From Closterium sp. NIES-65 (lineage: Eukaryota > Streptophyta > Zygnematophyceae > Desmidiales > Closteriaceae): a stretch of DNA of 64,000 nucleotides. Under the pieces are notes generated by a model. It made no database searches. It worked only from the letters and a program-made list of their open reading frames with translations, and was not told the origin of the DNA. The translations under genes and the position numbers were made by a program. Positions 31,190 to 44,174 of the stretch are shown piece after piece (position 1 is the first letter of the stretch; every line of letters begins with the position of its first letter). The DNA is taken from NCBI GenBank assembly GCA_948144175.1, contig CANXME010001998.1, positions 124,001-188,000 on the forward strand. The letters are read 5' to 3'.

Positions 31190-34100
31190 ACTGGGTGGCG
31201 CGAGAAACACCCTGCTTGACAAGATATTCCTTGAGAGCACGGCGTGCGTTGCTCATATCAGCTTCTGCAACCCAACTGTCCTCAGTGGGGTCATATCCCT
31301 TCGAGCGTATCAGGAACTCGAGGGCCTTGCCGCCGCGGCGCCGATGAGTGAGAACGCGCTCCACTTCGTACTTGGGTTCATGCTGTATGAGAACAGGTGG
31401 TGGTGGCGGTAGCTGCCGTCCCTGGAGCTGTTGGTTTGGGTCCTTGTAGGGTTTCAGTAGCTGAACATGGAAAGCATTCTGAAGCTTCCACGTAGTAGGT
31501 AAGCGCAAGCGGAATGATACTGGTGTCACCTGTGCCTCAACGAGAAAAGGACCACAGAAGCGAGGCCGGAGTTTGGATGGGAGGTGAGACAGGTTCAAGT
31601 TGCGCGTGTCGAGAAGCACCTGGTCTCCGACTGCTACTGAGTGATCACGTCGCTGGCGATCGGCATACTGCTTCTAGGAGTTCTGCATCGTGGTGAGACG
31701 GCGCTGAGTCTTCTCCCATAGCTGCAGCATGGTGGTGACGAAATCATGTGCGGCTTGGACGTGAGCCGGTGTGGTTGGCTGCTGTGGTGTAAGTGGTTCT
31801 TGTCTGTAACACAGGAAGAAAGGAGTTTTCCCTGTGGCCGCATGTGATGCGTTGTTGTAAGCGAACTCTAGGGTCGGTAACTATGTGTCCCAATGGCTGA
31901 CATCGTCCTTGCAAGCTGTGCGCAGTAACTGTTCAACCACCTGATTGAGTTGCTCTGTCTGTCCGTCAATCTATGGGTGGTATGCTTAAGACATTGCAAG
32001 CTTAGTCCCCAACAATTCCATGAGCCTCTTCCTGAACTTACTCGTGAACTTGGGGTCTCTTTCTAAGATGAGTGTAGCGGGGATGCCGTAGATGGTGATG
32101 ATGCGGTCGAAGAAGATGCGAGCAATTGCTTCAGCTGTAGCTGTGGCGTTGGTTGGGATGAAGTGACCCATTTTGGAGAACTTGTCGATTACTACGATGA
32201 TAGAATCATGTCCCCGTGAGGTCAAAGGAAGTCCCGTGATAAAGTCGAGGCTAACGACCTGCCATGGCTGCTCCGGTTCAGGTAGAGGCTGAAGTAACCC
32301 TGCTTTTTTCTGCTTGCTGCTCTTCATCCGCTGGCACGTGTCGGAAGAGGTGACAAACTGCTGCACGTCTGCTGCCATCCCGGGCCAGTAGTAATATTTC
32401 GCTATCCCTGCTAACGTTTTGTTGCTCCCGAAATGTCCTGCGTAAGGTACGTCGTGAAACTCCTCCAAGAGGATCTGCCGCAGCAGGGCGTAATTTGGTA
32501 CCCAAATCTTTCCTGAACCCTTCCTTACAGCTAAGTCTTTCTCCCACTGTAACAGCTTCTTAGTCTGTGCTGTAGTGATCTCTGCGTCCACGGAGTACCC
32601 ATGTTGGAATAGACCCTTGAGCAGAGGGTTCATCCCGTCGAGTTGGATGCCTGCTACATGACCAGGGCGGCTCAATGCGTCTCCTTTTGTTGTGTAGCCC
32701 GGGCTTGTAGACGATGTCGTAGTGGAAGTGTGTTTCTAGGAAGTCCACCCACGGCACCTGTCGTCGTGAGAGCGTCGGCTGCGACTTCAAGTATTTGAGG
32801 TTGCAGTGGACGGTATACACTATGGTCTTGGCTCCTTCTAGGTAACACCTCCACGCCTTGAAGGCTATGACTATCGCTAAGGCTTCCTTGTCATGGATGG
32901 GGTAATTCAATTCTGCTCCGTGTAATTTCTTACTGAGGTAGGCGATGGGCTGCAAACCGCGTCCGTGATCCTGCATCAGTACTGCTCAAACTGCTTGGTC
33001 ACAAGCGTCTGCTTCCATCACGTAGTCCTTGTCTGAATCTGGTAGGATGAATACTGGCGCTGTAGTCAGTGCTGTCTGTAGCTGCTCCATGGCTTGCTGA
33101 TGAGGAGTATCCCAATTGTAGGGCGTATCCTTTTTCAGTAGGTCGGTCAGTGGCGTTGCTATCTTAGCATACTGCGGCACGAACCTGTTGTAGTAGTTGG
33201 CAAAGCCTAGGAACTGCTGCAACTCCTTTTCGTTCTCCGGTACTTTCCACTTCTTGACGGCTTCGATCTTCCACGGGTCCACGTGTATGCCCTCGGCACT
33301 CACCATGTGCCCGAGAAACTGCACCTTCTTCAGGGCGAAGTCGCTCTTCGACAGCTTCACGTAGAACTTGTTCTTCCGCATGATCTTGAACACATTTCGC
33401 AGATGCTCCTCGTGCTCCTTCATGTTTTTGGAGTAGATGAGAATGTCGTTCAGGTACACCACCACGCATTCGTCCAACAGGGGCCGTAAGATGTGATTCA
33501 TCTCCGCCTGGAATGTTGCTGGTGCGTTGCAGAGTCCGAACGGCATCATCAAGTATTTGTAGGAGCCGTATCTGGTACAGGACGCCGTCTTGTGGACCGA
33601 GTTGTCTGCCATCTTGATCTGCCAGTAACCCGACCGTAGGTCCAACTTCGAAAAGACTGTTGCACCACGCAGTTGATCCAATAGGTCGTCTATGCGCAGT
33701 ATGGGGTATTTGTCTGTTTGTTCAGTGCGCGGTAGTCGATGCACATCCGTAAACTGCCGTCTAGTTTTGGAGTGAAGAGAACTAGTGCACCGTAGGGAGA
33801 GGTGGATGGGCGGATCAGTTGTCTGTCCAGTAGATACTCTATCTGTTTCTTCATGTCTGACAGTTCGGTCGGACTCAGTCGGTATGGTGCACGTGAGACG
33901 GGCTTCACACCTGGCTCCTCCACGATCACATCCTCGTGGGTGAGCGCCGGAGGTACGCCTGCAGGTAGGTCGTCGGGCATTATGTCATTGTATTGCTCCA
34001 AGACCTCCTTCACTGCTGCAGGTAGCTCCGAACTCAGCTTCTCCTCCTCTGCTGCTGCCATAACCAGTGCTAAGTAACCCGTGTTACTCTCGTTCACCGT

Positions 34101-34520
34101 CCGTTCGAACCGTGCCAGTGTCGTTTCAGGAACGCTCCCTGTATCCATCCAGCTTCGCAGCTCCACTCGTTTCCCGTTGTTGTAGATGCGCGCCTTCCTG
34201 TTGACCCTGTCGATCTCGGGGTTGAACCGCTTCAGGAAATCTCGCCCCAAGATGAAATCTAAACCCTTGATGTTCGTGATCGGCAACGTCAGCTTCCACC
34301 TCAGCGCCCCTATGTGCAGGTAGTGCTGCTTTGCCGAGGATGGGAAGTTTTGTACCGTCCACCATTGTTGCCGTGAACTTGGTCTCCTCTGAAGTGGTCT
34401 CCTCCGAAGATTCTCCAATTTTCTCCAACGTCCCGTGGTCGCACACCAAGTGAGACACACCGCTGTCCACCAGTGCGTGGAGGCGTCGCCCGTTGCAGAT
34501 CACCTCGAGTAGTAGTGGTT
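31190..34520 (-). pseudogene. chromovirus L Pol region, fossil
   Basis: Minus-strand order protease - RT (MCIDYRALNK, a YLNDIL catalytic box) - RNase H - integrase (H-x-H-x-C-x2-C-type finger, DFITGLP, ATLILERDPKF) - chromodomain (LEFLIRSKGYDPTEDSW). The chromodomain downstream of integrase marks the chromovirus clade, whose integration is known to be guided to chromatin by it. Several breaks are present. Confidence 0.9.
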
Positions 34521-36069
34521 GTTGCTGCTCCGAGTAACCGTAGACGGTCTCGCTTATAGGATCATAGGGTACGTTAAATATATCTCCCCTAGGTCCTGCG
34601 CTCGAAGCTGCTGATTCTATATCAGTTTTCAACTGAGCAGTATTAGAAGGATTTATCCGAGGCCGATTCAGCTTTGTCTCGGCCTGGAACCTTCCCTTAA
34701 GCCTTTGCAGCTGTGTAGGCATCACCTGTGGGAAATGGAGAGCCTTAACACTATGCTTCGGGGAGAGAATATTAACTCCTTGGAACGCACGACCCTTTTC
34801 AACGCTCCGGAGTGGTTTGCCCAATTTCTCATGTACTTGAATAATGGCTTAAGGCTTTTTCTTGGCCTTGAAATCTCCCCTGAATTTTTTAAAAGCTTGA
34901 AAACCTCGAGAGGATATATTCTTACTCTCGGGGGTGTTCGGCTGGAGATTCCCAGTCGGTGCAGAGTCTTGTTTCGCGGAGCCTCCATTTGTCTCGGCAA
35001 TTTCCCCTGTTGCCGGCTGGTCGTGGCATTTTAAATTCGCGCCATCGTGTCCTCCTTTTTTTCGCCATCGTGGATGTCGCACTGCTGTTGCCCTGCAGCT
35101 CTACTCGTGCATTCTTCATTTTCCAACACGCCAAGAATCGATGTCCTGCTGCGCTGCAAAATTTGCACTTCTCATATTTTGTCGGCCGCTGCTTTGCGTC
35201 GATCTTGTCGATATCCATCTGGTCGGCGGTCGTGGGTGGTGCCGATCGCTTCGTGCCAAATGATTGGTTCGGCACGTGGCGTCGTGTCTCGGGTTCGCCT
35301 CGAGTCACCGCATCGAATCTCTCTGCTGCACATACCAAGTCGTAGTAGTTTGCGGCAGTCACCTATCGGCAGACTTCCATCTTTAGCCCCTCGCTATACG
35401 CTTTGATTTTTCCCCTTCGGTCAGGTCGCTTATTCGGTTGAAGAGGCTCTCCATCTGCTGCGTGTACTGTGTTACACTGCCGAACTGTTTTTGCCGATGA
35501 ATCTGCTGCCGCGCCAAGTAGCTGGAGTTGATTGGTTCGAAACGTTGAATTAAAGCTGCCCGAAACTGCATCCATGACCCCTCGCCTCGGATCTTATTGC
35601 TGTTGTAAATCCACTCGAGCGCTGGGCCTCGTAACAGTGTCGCTGCGAGCCAAATCCGCATTTTATCGTGTGTCGGGGTCGTACAGCCAACAGCCTGAGA
35701 AGAATAGAACGAGAATGAAATGACTATGAATGAAGTGGGTACAAATAGGAAACCCTAATGGGATTGTACCCCATATGGGATACCCCACTATAGCCTACAC
35801 AAATAAGTAAGCTATAATGTTCTAACACACCCCCATAGGCAAAGTGGGGGAGAACAAGGGGTCACAAGACCAGTCAAGCAAAGCAAAGCAAAGCTCAGGG
35901 TGGATCACAAAGTCACCACACAATCCGAGCACAAGTTCAAAGGCCAGAAGGCCAGTTCACATGCAAGATCACATATAGAGATATACAAGAGTCAAGCAAG
36001 AAAGAGCAAGAGTATATATAGGTAAAGGTACAAGCAAGGTCAAGAAGTGAGCAAGTGAGGCACAAGACC

Positions 36070-39000
36070 CAGCTACGTGCAGCAGCGCTGATGATCACAA
36101 GGCGCAAGTGCCTTGGTGAAGACATCAACAGTGTTGGCCTCAGAGGCCACGTATGCAAGTCGCAACTGTCCACGCTGCTGTAGCTCATGAGCAAGAAAGT
36201 AGCGGAGAGCAATGTGCTTTGTCTTGTGCTCCAGTCGCTCCTCTCGACACAAGGCCAGCATGGCCTTGTTGTCTACGTACAGGACTGGAGGAGAACGAGG
36301 CGGCTCTCCAAGGTCGGTCAGCAGGTACGTGAGCCAGCGAAGCTCCTAGGGCCGCCATAGCCCCGGCGTAGATCTCAGCCTCACAACTGGAGCCGAGAAC
36401 AAAAGACGAGCGGGTAGCCCGCCACGAAACAGAGCCGGAACCAAGGATGAAGGTCTAACCCTGTGATGACCGCTGCGTAGCCTGGTCGTCAGCCCAAGAA
36501 GCGTCCGCGTGCCCAGTGAGAACCACTGGACTGCGCCCTCCAAGCACTAGCCCCATGCCCGACGTACTGCACAAGTAGCGCAACACCCTCTTCGCTGCAG
36601 CCATGTGCTCTGGTCAGTGTCTCCCAGGAGCAACATAGCGTGCGAGAATGCTAAGAGGGTATGCAAGGTCAGGTCGTGTGCAGGTCATCAGGTACATGAG
36701 GCAGCCAACAAGCTCAGGATACGGGCCACTCGACTCTACGGACTCATCCGAAGGCAGAGCTGAGAGCGAGTGGCGAGTAGACAGAGGAGTGGCCTGAGGC
36801 GAGGAGTACGTGAAGCCGAAGCGCTGAAGGACCTGCTGCACCATGTGTGACTGAGTCAGGGTAATGGTGCGGCGTGCTCTGTCCCGGGTGATCTGCAAGC
36901 CAAGGTAGCTGCGTAAGTTCACCCAGTCTTCTGCAGCTCCTACTTCACGTAGGCGAGTCCAGCAGTGTCAGCTGTGGCAAAGACCAAGTCTTCGACGTAC
37001 ACGAGGATGTAGAACGGCGGCAGAGAGGTGTCGGTGCGCAGAAACTAGCGACGGGTCTGCCGTGGAAGGAGCAAACCCAAGTGCCGCCAGCGTAGTCCTC
37101 AGTGTGTCGTGCCACTCACGCGGCGCCTGGCGGAGACCGTAGACTGGACGCCGGAGACTCCACTGGGTACCAAGAGGGAAAGACCCAGTGAAGCCAGGAG
37201 GGCGACGCAGCCAGATCTCCTCGTGCAGGCTGCCCTGCAAGAAAGCAGTGCTGAAGTCGAGAGAGTGCAGCTCGTAGTCGCGGTGAGCAGCAACGTGCAG
37301 TAATACCCGAAGAGTGGTCATCTTCGGGGTGGGGGAGAAGGTCTGAAAGTAGTCAACTCCCTGCCGCTGACTGAAGCCACGAGCCACGTAACGCGCCTTG
37401 AAGACAGGCGGAGAACCCGGCGGCCGCTTCACCCTGAAGATCCACATGCCACTGACGATGTTCGCCCCAGGAGGGGGGACAGCGTCAACGTAGGTGCCTG
37501 TGGACTTCCAGGAAGCCATCTCTGCATCCATAGGTGCCTGCCACTGAGAGGAGTAGGGACCCTCTATCGCCTCCGCGTAAGAGCGCGGAGTCGGGATGTC
37601 TAGTGCATCCGGGTCTCCCTCAGGGGTGAGCAGTACAGACGCGAGATGAGGTGAAGCGGTGGCCAGACACTGGAACTCCTCCTGCCTGTCCTCTAGGACG
37701 TCCGTGCCAAGGGCACACTCACCCCCGACGGACGGAGGACTGGCACATTCAGACTCAGCGACAAGACTAGCAGCGTAGTCTAGACGACAGCGCGCAGCTA
37801 AGTCAACGAGCTCAGTAACAAGGGCGGACGCAGCAGAAGACTCGAAAGAAGGGTCAGTGACGGCAGTAGCAAGGAGACGCGTGACAGTAGGACTGGCAGC
37901 ACGAAGAGAGTCCGACTCCGGGTTGGCAAGAGCAAGAAGAGAGGAAGCAAGAGGAGAAGGCAAAGGGGCACGCAAAGGAGCAGTGGACGGACGCAGAGAC
38001 ATCCGGTGCGTGCCAGGGACAGGAGGAGGACGCAGACGCGAACCGCGACCACTAGTGCGCGCAGCACGAACAGGCGACGCAGGACGTGACGCAGGCTCAC
38101 GACGCTCGGTAAGACCTCCAGTCGGACCAGTGTAAGGAGAAGGAGCAGGCAAAGGGGAGGCACGCTGGAGCTGTGACTGTGCATGGACAGGCTGTGGACC
38201 CTCTAAGGGAGGAGGAGGAGGACCAGTAGAAGGTGTAAGACCAAGAACCTGCTGTAGGAGTGGAACGAAGTACGGTCGGGGTAGCGTGGCGACGCCAGAA
38301 ACAGCAAGGACAGCACCAGTACCCCCGCAGGAGTACCCGCTCCAGCAGCACCTCCTGTAGCTCCAGAACCCCCAGCAGCCCCTCCAGCAGCCCCAGAACC
38401 TCCAGCAGCACCAGGAGCACTGCCAGTCTGACCGCCAGCGGTAGTCTCAGCGCCAACACGCTGAGCAGGCACCAGCTCCAGGAGAACCCGTAGGCCTAGC
38501 AGCTCCAGTACTCCCACTATGAGCACCTCCGAGACGCGCGGCAGCAGCACCCTCAGCAGCCGAATAACCTCCAGCACCAGCAGCACGCCTCGAGCGCCGG
38601 GCAAACCACTCACGCAGCTCCTGTGGGGAGAGTGGCTCTCAGCGAGACGAAGCACTCGGACAACCTCCAAGCGAAGAACCTCCAGTCTCAGAACTCCCAG
38701 GCTCAGCACCCCCACGCGCAGCACCTCCAGTCTCAGCACCCCCAGGCTCAGCACCCCCAGGCTCAGCACCCCCAGGCTCATCACCCCCAGGCCCAGCACC
38801 CCCAGGCTCAGCACCCTCAGACTCCGCACCCCCAAGCTCCGCACTCCCAGGCTCAGCACCCCCAGGCACAGCACCCCCAGTCACAGCACCCCTAGGCTCA
38901 GCACCCACAGCAGCACCAGAGTCACCAGTGACCTCGACAGGCTCGACCGCGTCTACCTGGGACACACCTGAAGGGGCAGGACCCTGTGGGGGGAGGGGGT

Positions 39001-41975
39001 CTACCGGGGGGGGACCTGGTACCAAGAAGAGCGGGGGTGGGGGGAGGGACGGAGTGCGGTAGGGGAAGAGGCGGCAGTAGGGTACCGACTTGTCGAACGT
39101 GACGTCCTGGGAGGACAGAACACGGCGAGAGGTGGGGTGGTAGAACTGCCACCCAAGGGCGTCGGAGGGGAACCCCACGAAGACGCAGGGAGCAGCGCGA
39201 GGGGACAGCTTGTCCGCAGACAAGTCGCGGACAAACGTCCAAGATCCCAGACCCGGAACGCCGACGCATCGCCAACCTTCCCCGTCCACAGCAGAGCTGG
39301 GGAGGTCTCCGGCCTGGAGACCCTGGGGTGGAGGTTGATCGGATGCGCCGCGTACCTCACCGCAAACGGCCACAGAAAATGGGGGGTAGCGGCATGCATC
39401 ATAGACGTACGAGCGACGTCCATGACCATGCCAATGCGGCGCTCTGCAATCCCATTTTGCTGCGGTGAGTCCGGAAGCGTGAAGGTCTGACGGATGCCTC
39501 GCGCACGACAGTAGGCACGCAGATGGCCAGAGGAGAACTCTCCGCCTCTGTCCGAGTGCAGACACAGCACAGGAAAGTCCGAGCCAAAGCTCTGCCTGAG
39601 TTGGAGACGAGCTGCGCGGATCCAGTCGATCAGCACCTCAGTGACATCACCCTTGCTGCACAAGGGGAAGACTGTGGTGTAACGCGACTAGTAGTCAGCC
39701 ACCAACAGGAAGTAGCGCTCGTGACCGAGTCCACGGACGCGGGCAGGGCCCCACACGTCCATGTGAAGCGTCTGCAACGGAGCCTCTGTCGGAGGAAACT
39801 GGGAGGAGTGAGGGGCAGCACGCTGGCGCCCCTCGACACAGGGGACACAGGCAGGGCCAGGGCCCTGAGGAAGGGGAGGGAGGAGACCATACACAAGAAG
39901 ACGGGAGGCCATGCCTCTGAGCCGAAGCAGAGAGGGGTGACCCAGGCGGTGGTGCCAGAGGAGAGTCTCGTGAGACAGGCGACGACACGAACAGGGGGCA
40001 GACTCAGGACCAGACCTGGACGCTGCAGCAAACACCTGTCCTGACGAAGGGACCCTACCAGACTCAGGAACTGGAGGAGAAGCACTGGTCAGTGTGTACA
40101 GGCTCGACCCTGGCTGACGTGTAAACGTAGCCAGGTGACGGCCTGTGCTAGCCTCTGTGCAGTGCGTCACCCGCTGACGAGCAGGGGTGAACAGGTGGAC
40201 TCCCGCATCCTGAAGGTCAGCACCACTCACCAAGTTTCGTAGAGAATGAGGGGAGGTAGAGACCAGACAGGGTGCCAGAGGGAGCCGCCGGACACGGGAG
40301 GACGGTGGAGAAGCGAGACAGGATAGGACCCCCAGAGGGGTCAGCCAGGGACACCGCAACCGGCCGACTAAGCGGCGTGAGTGTGGTGCGGTCCCGAAAG
40401 AAGGAGCGAGACGCTCCAGAGTCAAGAGTGAAGGTGTTGGAGGCCGAGGCCGACGCAGTACCTGAGGGCACAGACACACTGGTACCTGAGAGAGCAGCCT
40501 CACCAGTACCTGAGAGCACAGACGCACTGGCACCTAGAGCAGAAGCCTCACTGACACCTAGAGCAGCACTACCAATGCCCGGGTCGGGCGGGAAACACCG
40601 GTAACAGTCACCCTCATCACTAATGGTCACAGCATACATGGCAGCAAGGATAGCATCAAAGTCAAGATCAAAGATAGCTACACCAGCCCTAGACAGCTCT
40701 CCCCAACGGGGGATCTCCGCGGCCTCCTGGAACTACTGACGCCAAGCGTCTGTCAGGCGGCCAAAGCAGCGCTGGGCGGTGTGGGTACCCCCATACTGCT
40801 CTCCAGCACGGTCGCCAGTGCGAAGGACGTAGGTGCAGGGACCAAAACCCCCACCACGCTGATGCTGGGTGTACAACTCACGGAGCTGCTGAGGCGTCAA
40901 GGAGGTCGCGAGAACGCTGCTGCTGCTGGCACTGACCACCCCCAGTGCTGCTCCGCTGCGAAGCGCCACTCCGACCACCTCCACCACCGCCACCGCCACC
41001 GCCACCCCCGCCTCCGCCTCCACCGCTGCCGCCTCCGCCACCTCGGCTCCCACCGCCACCGCCGCCGCCACCCCCGCCCCCACTGCAGCCACTAGCACCC
41101 CCACCCCCGCCACCACCTCCACTGCCACCCCCACTCCCTCCGCCGCCTCCACCGCCCCCGCTGGCCCCACCCGCTCCCTTGCCCCCCTTGCCCTTGCCAG
41201 AGCGGCGTCTCCCGCTAGGGGCAGACGCCGCACCGACCGACTCAAGACCAACGAAGTCGGCCGCAGCGGCAGAGGCGACAGAGGGCAGGAGAGGGGAAGG
41301 AGAACACCCCTCAAAGATGGGGGCGCAGGGGTCACCTCGAGAGGCTCCTACAGCGACTATGCTCTTCTCCGCCGCTAGGAGGGCCTTCTCGAGGCTGTCG
41401 ACTGTGAGGGTGGTGGGACAGACCGCGAGGAAGTGGTCGCGGACTACACGAAGGGAGTCAGGGAGGCGAGTGACTAAAAAGTAGAGAGTGATGTACATGG
41501 GGGGGGGGGGTTCTTGGCGCAGAAGTCAGCAGGAAGCGCAGCGCGGTAGCGAGTGTCACTAGTGCGGAGGTGCGTAATGAGGTCAGCGACAGTGGGAAAG
41601 GCGGCAAGGTCAGGGAAGAGGAAGGTGAGCATGAGGCGGCTCAGTGCAGCAGTGGCAGGGAAGGAGTAGCGCGCAACTACAGCGTCGTACAAGGTCTGGG
41701 CACTCTTGTACTGGCTAAAGTGCGCGCGCTCAGCGGTAGGCAGGTGGCGACGCACAGCAAGACGTGCAGCAGCATCGCGCGTGGCCCACTGTGAGCGAAC
41801 AGTGGCGTCAGCATCAGTAGCAGAGGCAGGGACGGCGCCAGAGGTGAGGTCAAAGAGAGAAAGACCGTCTGCCCTATCGCACTGTAAGAACAGCTGCAGG
41901 TTGTCGAGCCAGACCTCAAAGTCAATGGCACGACCCTCAGCGTCGAAAGCTAGGACACTAGGGGTAGCCATGACT
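36070..41975 (-). pseudogene. copia B gag-pol region, fossil
   Basis: Gag starts MATPSVLAFDAEGRAIDFEV at about 41970. A glycine-rich tract lies at about 41200-40960, the integrase DVWGPARV segment near 39770, and the RT segment LHSLDFSTAFLQG near 37250. The longest intact RT piece is about 390 residues. Close relative of A and D. Confidence 0.88.
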
Positions 41976-42059
41976 GCAACCGGCGATCTCACCAGACAGG
42001 ATGGGTCGGGGAGCACAGTAGCACAGCAAACACGGCTGCTCGGCCGGCCTAACAGCAAC

Positions 42060-42860
42060 AGCAGCACCTCGGCACCAGCGGCTCGGGCGGCTCGGGCGGC
42101 TCGGGCGGCTCGGGCGGCTCTGGCGGCTTGGGCGGCTCGGGCGGCTCGGGCGGCTCGGGCGCTCAGCGGCACAGGCGACCCGGGCGGCTCTGCAGCTCGG
42201 GCGGCTCGGGCGGCTCGGCTCCTCAGCTGCGCAGGCGGCTCGGGTGACGCGGGTGGCACGGGCGGCTCGGGCGTCGTGACGGGCGGCTCACGAGCGGCTC
42301 GCGGGCGGCTCACGGGCGGCTGAAGGGCGGCTCACGGGCAGCTCACAGGCTGCTGTCGGGCGGCTCACGGGCGGCTCACGGGTGGCGCACGGACGGCTCA
42401 CGGGCGGCTCACGGGCGGCGCACGAGCGGTCACGGGCGGCTCACGGGCGGCTGAAGGCGGCTGACGGGCGGCGCACGGGCGGCTCACGGGCGGCTGAGGG
42501 CGGCGCATAGGCGGCTCACGGGCGGCTGATGGGTGGGTCACGGGCGGTTCACGGGCGGCGCGTCGGGCGGCTGAGGGCGGCGCACGGGTGGCACGTGGAC
42601 GGCCTTGGGCCTGGCGGGCAGCACGCGGGTGGCTAAGGGCGGCGCGCGGATGGCGCGCGGGCGGCCTGGGGCCTGGCGAGCGGCGCGCGGGCTGTGTAGG
42701 GCGGCGCGCGGGTTCTAGGGCGGCGCGCGGGCTGCATAGGGCGGCTGCGCGGGCTGCGTAGGGCGGCGCGTTGGCTCTAGGGCGGCGTGCAGGCTGCGAA
42801 GGGCGGCGCGCGGGCTGCTAAGGGCGGCGCGCGGGCTGCAAAGGGCGGCGCACGGGCGGC
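42060..42860 (-). repeat. GGCGGCTC-type tandem repeats in copia B leader
   Basis: Dozens of 9-10-bp units (GGCGGCTCGG, later GGCGGCTCACGG and GGCGGCGCGCGG) fill the untranslated leader. Copy D has a related array at about 59410-60120. Confidence 0.88.
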
Positions 42861-42986
42861 TAAGGGCCGGAACAGGCGGCGCGCGGGCGTGAAAGAGAGA
42901 GCCCGGAGCGCGCTCCGGGCAGAAAAAAAGTCGAAGTAGTGGTGGGCCCTAAGCACAGTTCCCACAGGGGAACCTGCTCGATACCA

Positions 42987-43118
42987 TGAGAAGAATAGAA
43001 CGAGAATGAAATGACTATGAATGAAGTGGGTACAAATAGGAAACCCTAATGGGATTGTACCCCCTATGGGATACCCCACTATAGCCTACACAAATAAGTA
43101 AGCTATAATGTTCTGACA
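42987..43118 (-). repeat. 5' LTR of copia B
   Basis: 132 bp with TG...CA ends on the minus strand, next to a Met-tRNA-like primer site. Partner of 35696-35827. Confidence 0.93.
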
Positions 43119-43817
43119 CGGCCTCGAAGTAAATTTCGAGGGTCGCAATGAATCGACGGACGTCGATGTCTCTAGCATTCGGATTGAATGTCTCCGGTAG
43201 TCTCGAACGTGCCGCCTCAAGATTCACTGTAGCTGCTGCCGGTGCTGCTAGGTGAAGTGTCGGTATAGCCGCTGTTGCTGCTGACATCGAAGCTACATTC
43301 GCCGCTGCGTTCGTAGCTGCCGCGGCGGCTGCCGGCTGGTTGGCAAGAAGCTCCTCTATTTGCTGGAGTGCCGCTCGTGTCTGGTCCAAGCCATTGTGTA
43401 ACTCCATAATTTTTCGTACGGAATTATCACCATTTTCCTCCATTTGACGATTTACAGGAAGATTTGCGACGAAAAAAATCAAATTATAGGCGCTGGTCGT
43501 CTTACTGTGAGTCGAATCGAGTGTAGAAATCACGAGCGCTGATTCTGTAGGTCGCGTCATTCTCCCTTAGTCGAAATTCGCGTCCGATCTCGGCCGTTGA
43601 CAAGAAATTCGATCAGACGCTCCAAATTCCATTTTTTTGGGCGAAATTTTCAGGGCCGTTGAGATTCGAATCGATTCGACGGTCGAAATTCCAACTTTTT
43701 CGCTACTGGACCTGAGAAGTGTTCGAAAACCGGTTCGAGGGGGACGTTAAAAAATAGGCGTACTCGTAATCGGCGCTTTTCGTCGTCGCCCCCGCGGTTT
43801 TTAAAGCTAGTTTTTAG

Positions 43818-44174
43818 TGTGAGGATCTAGGATCGAGCTCAGAAAAGAGAATTGTAATTGAATTATGCACCTGGGAAACAACATGAGGCTGTATATAGTC
43901 TCGACACAAGGCGAGTTACCCAGGTGTTACGCGAATGTTCTGAGGGTCGCGAAGCGTCCCGAACAGAACCTTCCCGAACTTAGTAGAAAGCAATTCGGTG
44001 GAAACCGAATAAGCTTGAGTTCGGTACACGTAACCTGGTTCGGTGCTATAACTATAATAACCTAACCTAGGAAATCAAGCATATCTATGCATGATAAAAT
44101 AAACCCAAGCTAGATATAGCAAAATAAAGTCTAGGCAAGCTAGCAAAGCCAGCATAAGCCGTCGTACTCTCACA
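43818..44174 (-). repeat. 5' LTR of chromovirus L
   Basis: 357 bp, partner of 30819-31174. A primer-binding site matching a known tRNA was not identified beside it. Confidence 0.92.

Larger units (their letters stand above)
35696..43118 (-). mobile_element. Ty1/copia retrotransposon B, innermost of the nest
   Basis: 132-bp LTRs at 35696-35827 and 42987-43118 differ at about two positions (about 1.5%), so this is among the youngest insertions. The primer site on the minus strand reads TGGTATCGAGCAGG next to the right LTR. Flanks CAGCC and CGGCC agree at four of five bases. Minus-strand parts: GGCGGCTC-repeat leader (42980-41975), Gag (about 41970-40620), protease (about 40450), integrase (about 40100-39230), GGAEP linker repeats (38900-38690), RT (about 37700-36960), RNase H (about 36920-36070), purine tract. 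It sits inside the Gag part of L. Structurally full length but broken, with roughly eight interruptions. Confidence 0.95.
30819..44174 (-). mobile_element. Ty3/gypsy chromovirus L, nested in copia C
   Basis: LTRs of 356 and 357 bp (30819-31174 and 43818-44174) with TG...CA ends differ at about 5% of sites. A perfect 5-bp target duplication ACCTC flanks them (30814-30818 and 44175-44179). Minus-strand parts: Gag start (about 43560-43119), rest of Gag beyond copia B (35695-35100, with a CCHC knuckle CKFCSAAGHRFLAC), protease (ALVDSG near 34490), RT (about 34000-33200), RNase H (about 33000-32700), integrase (about 32550-31990, HHCC zinc finger then DFITGLP), chromodomain (about 31390-31200), and a purine tract next to the left LTR. 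Broken about six to eight times, apart from the insertion. Confidence 0.95.
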
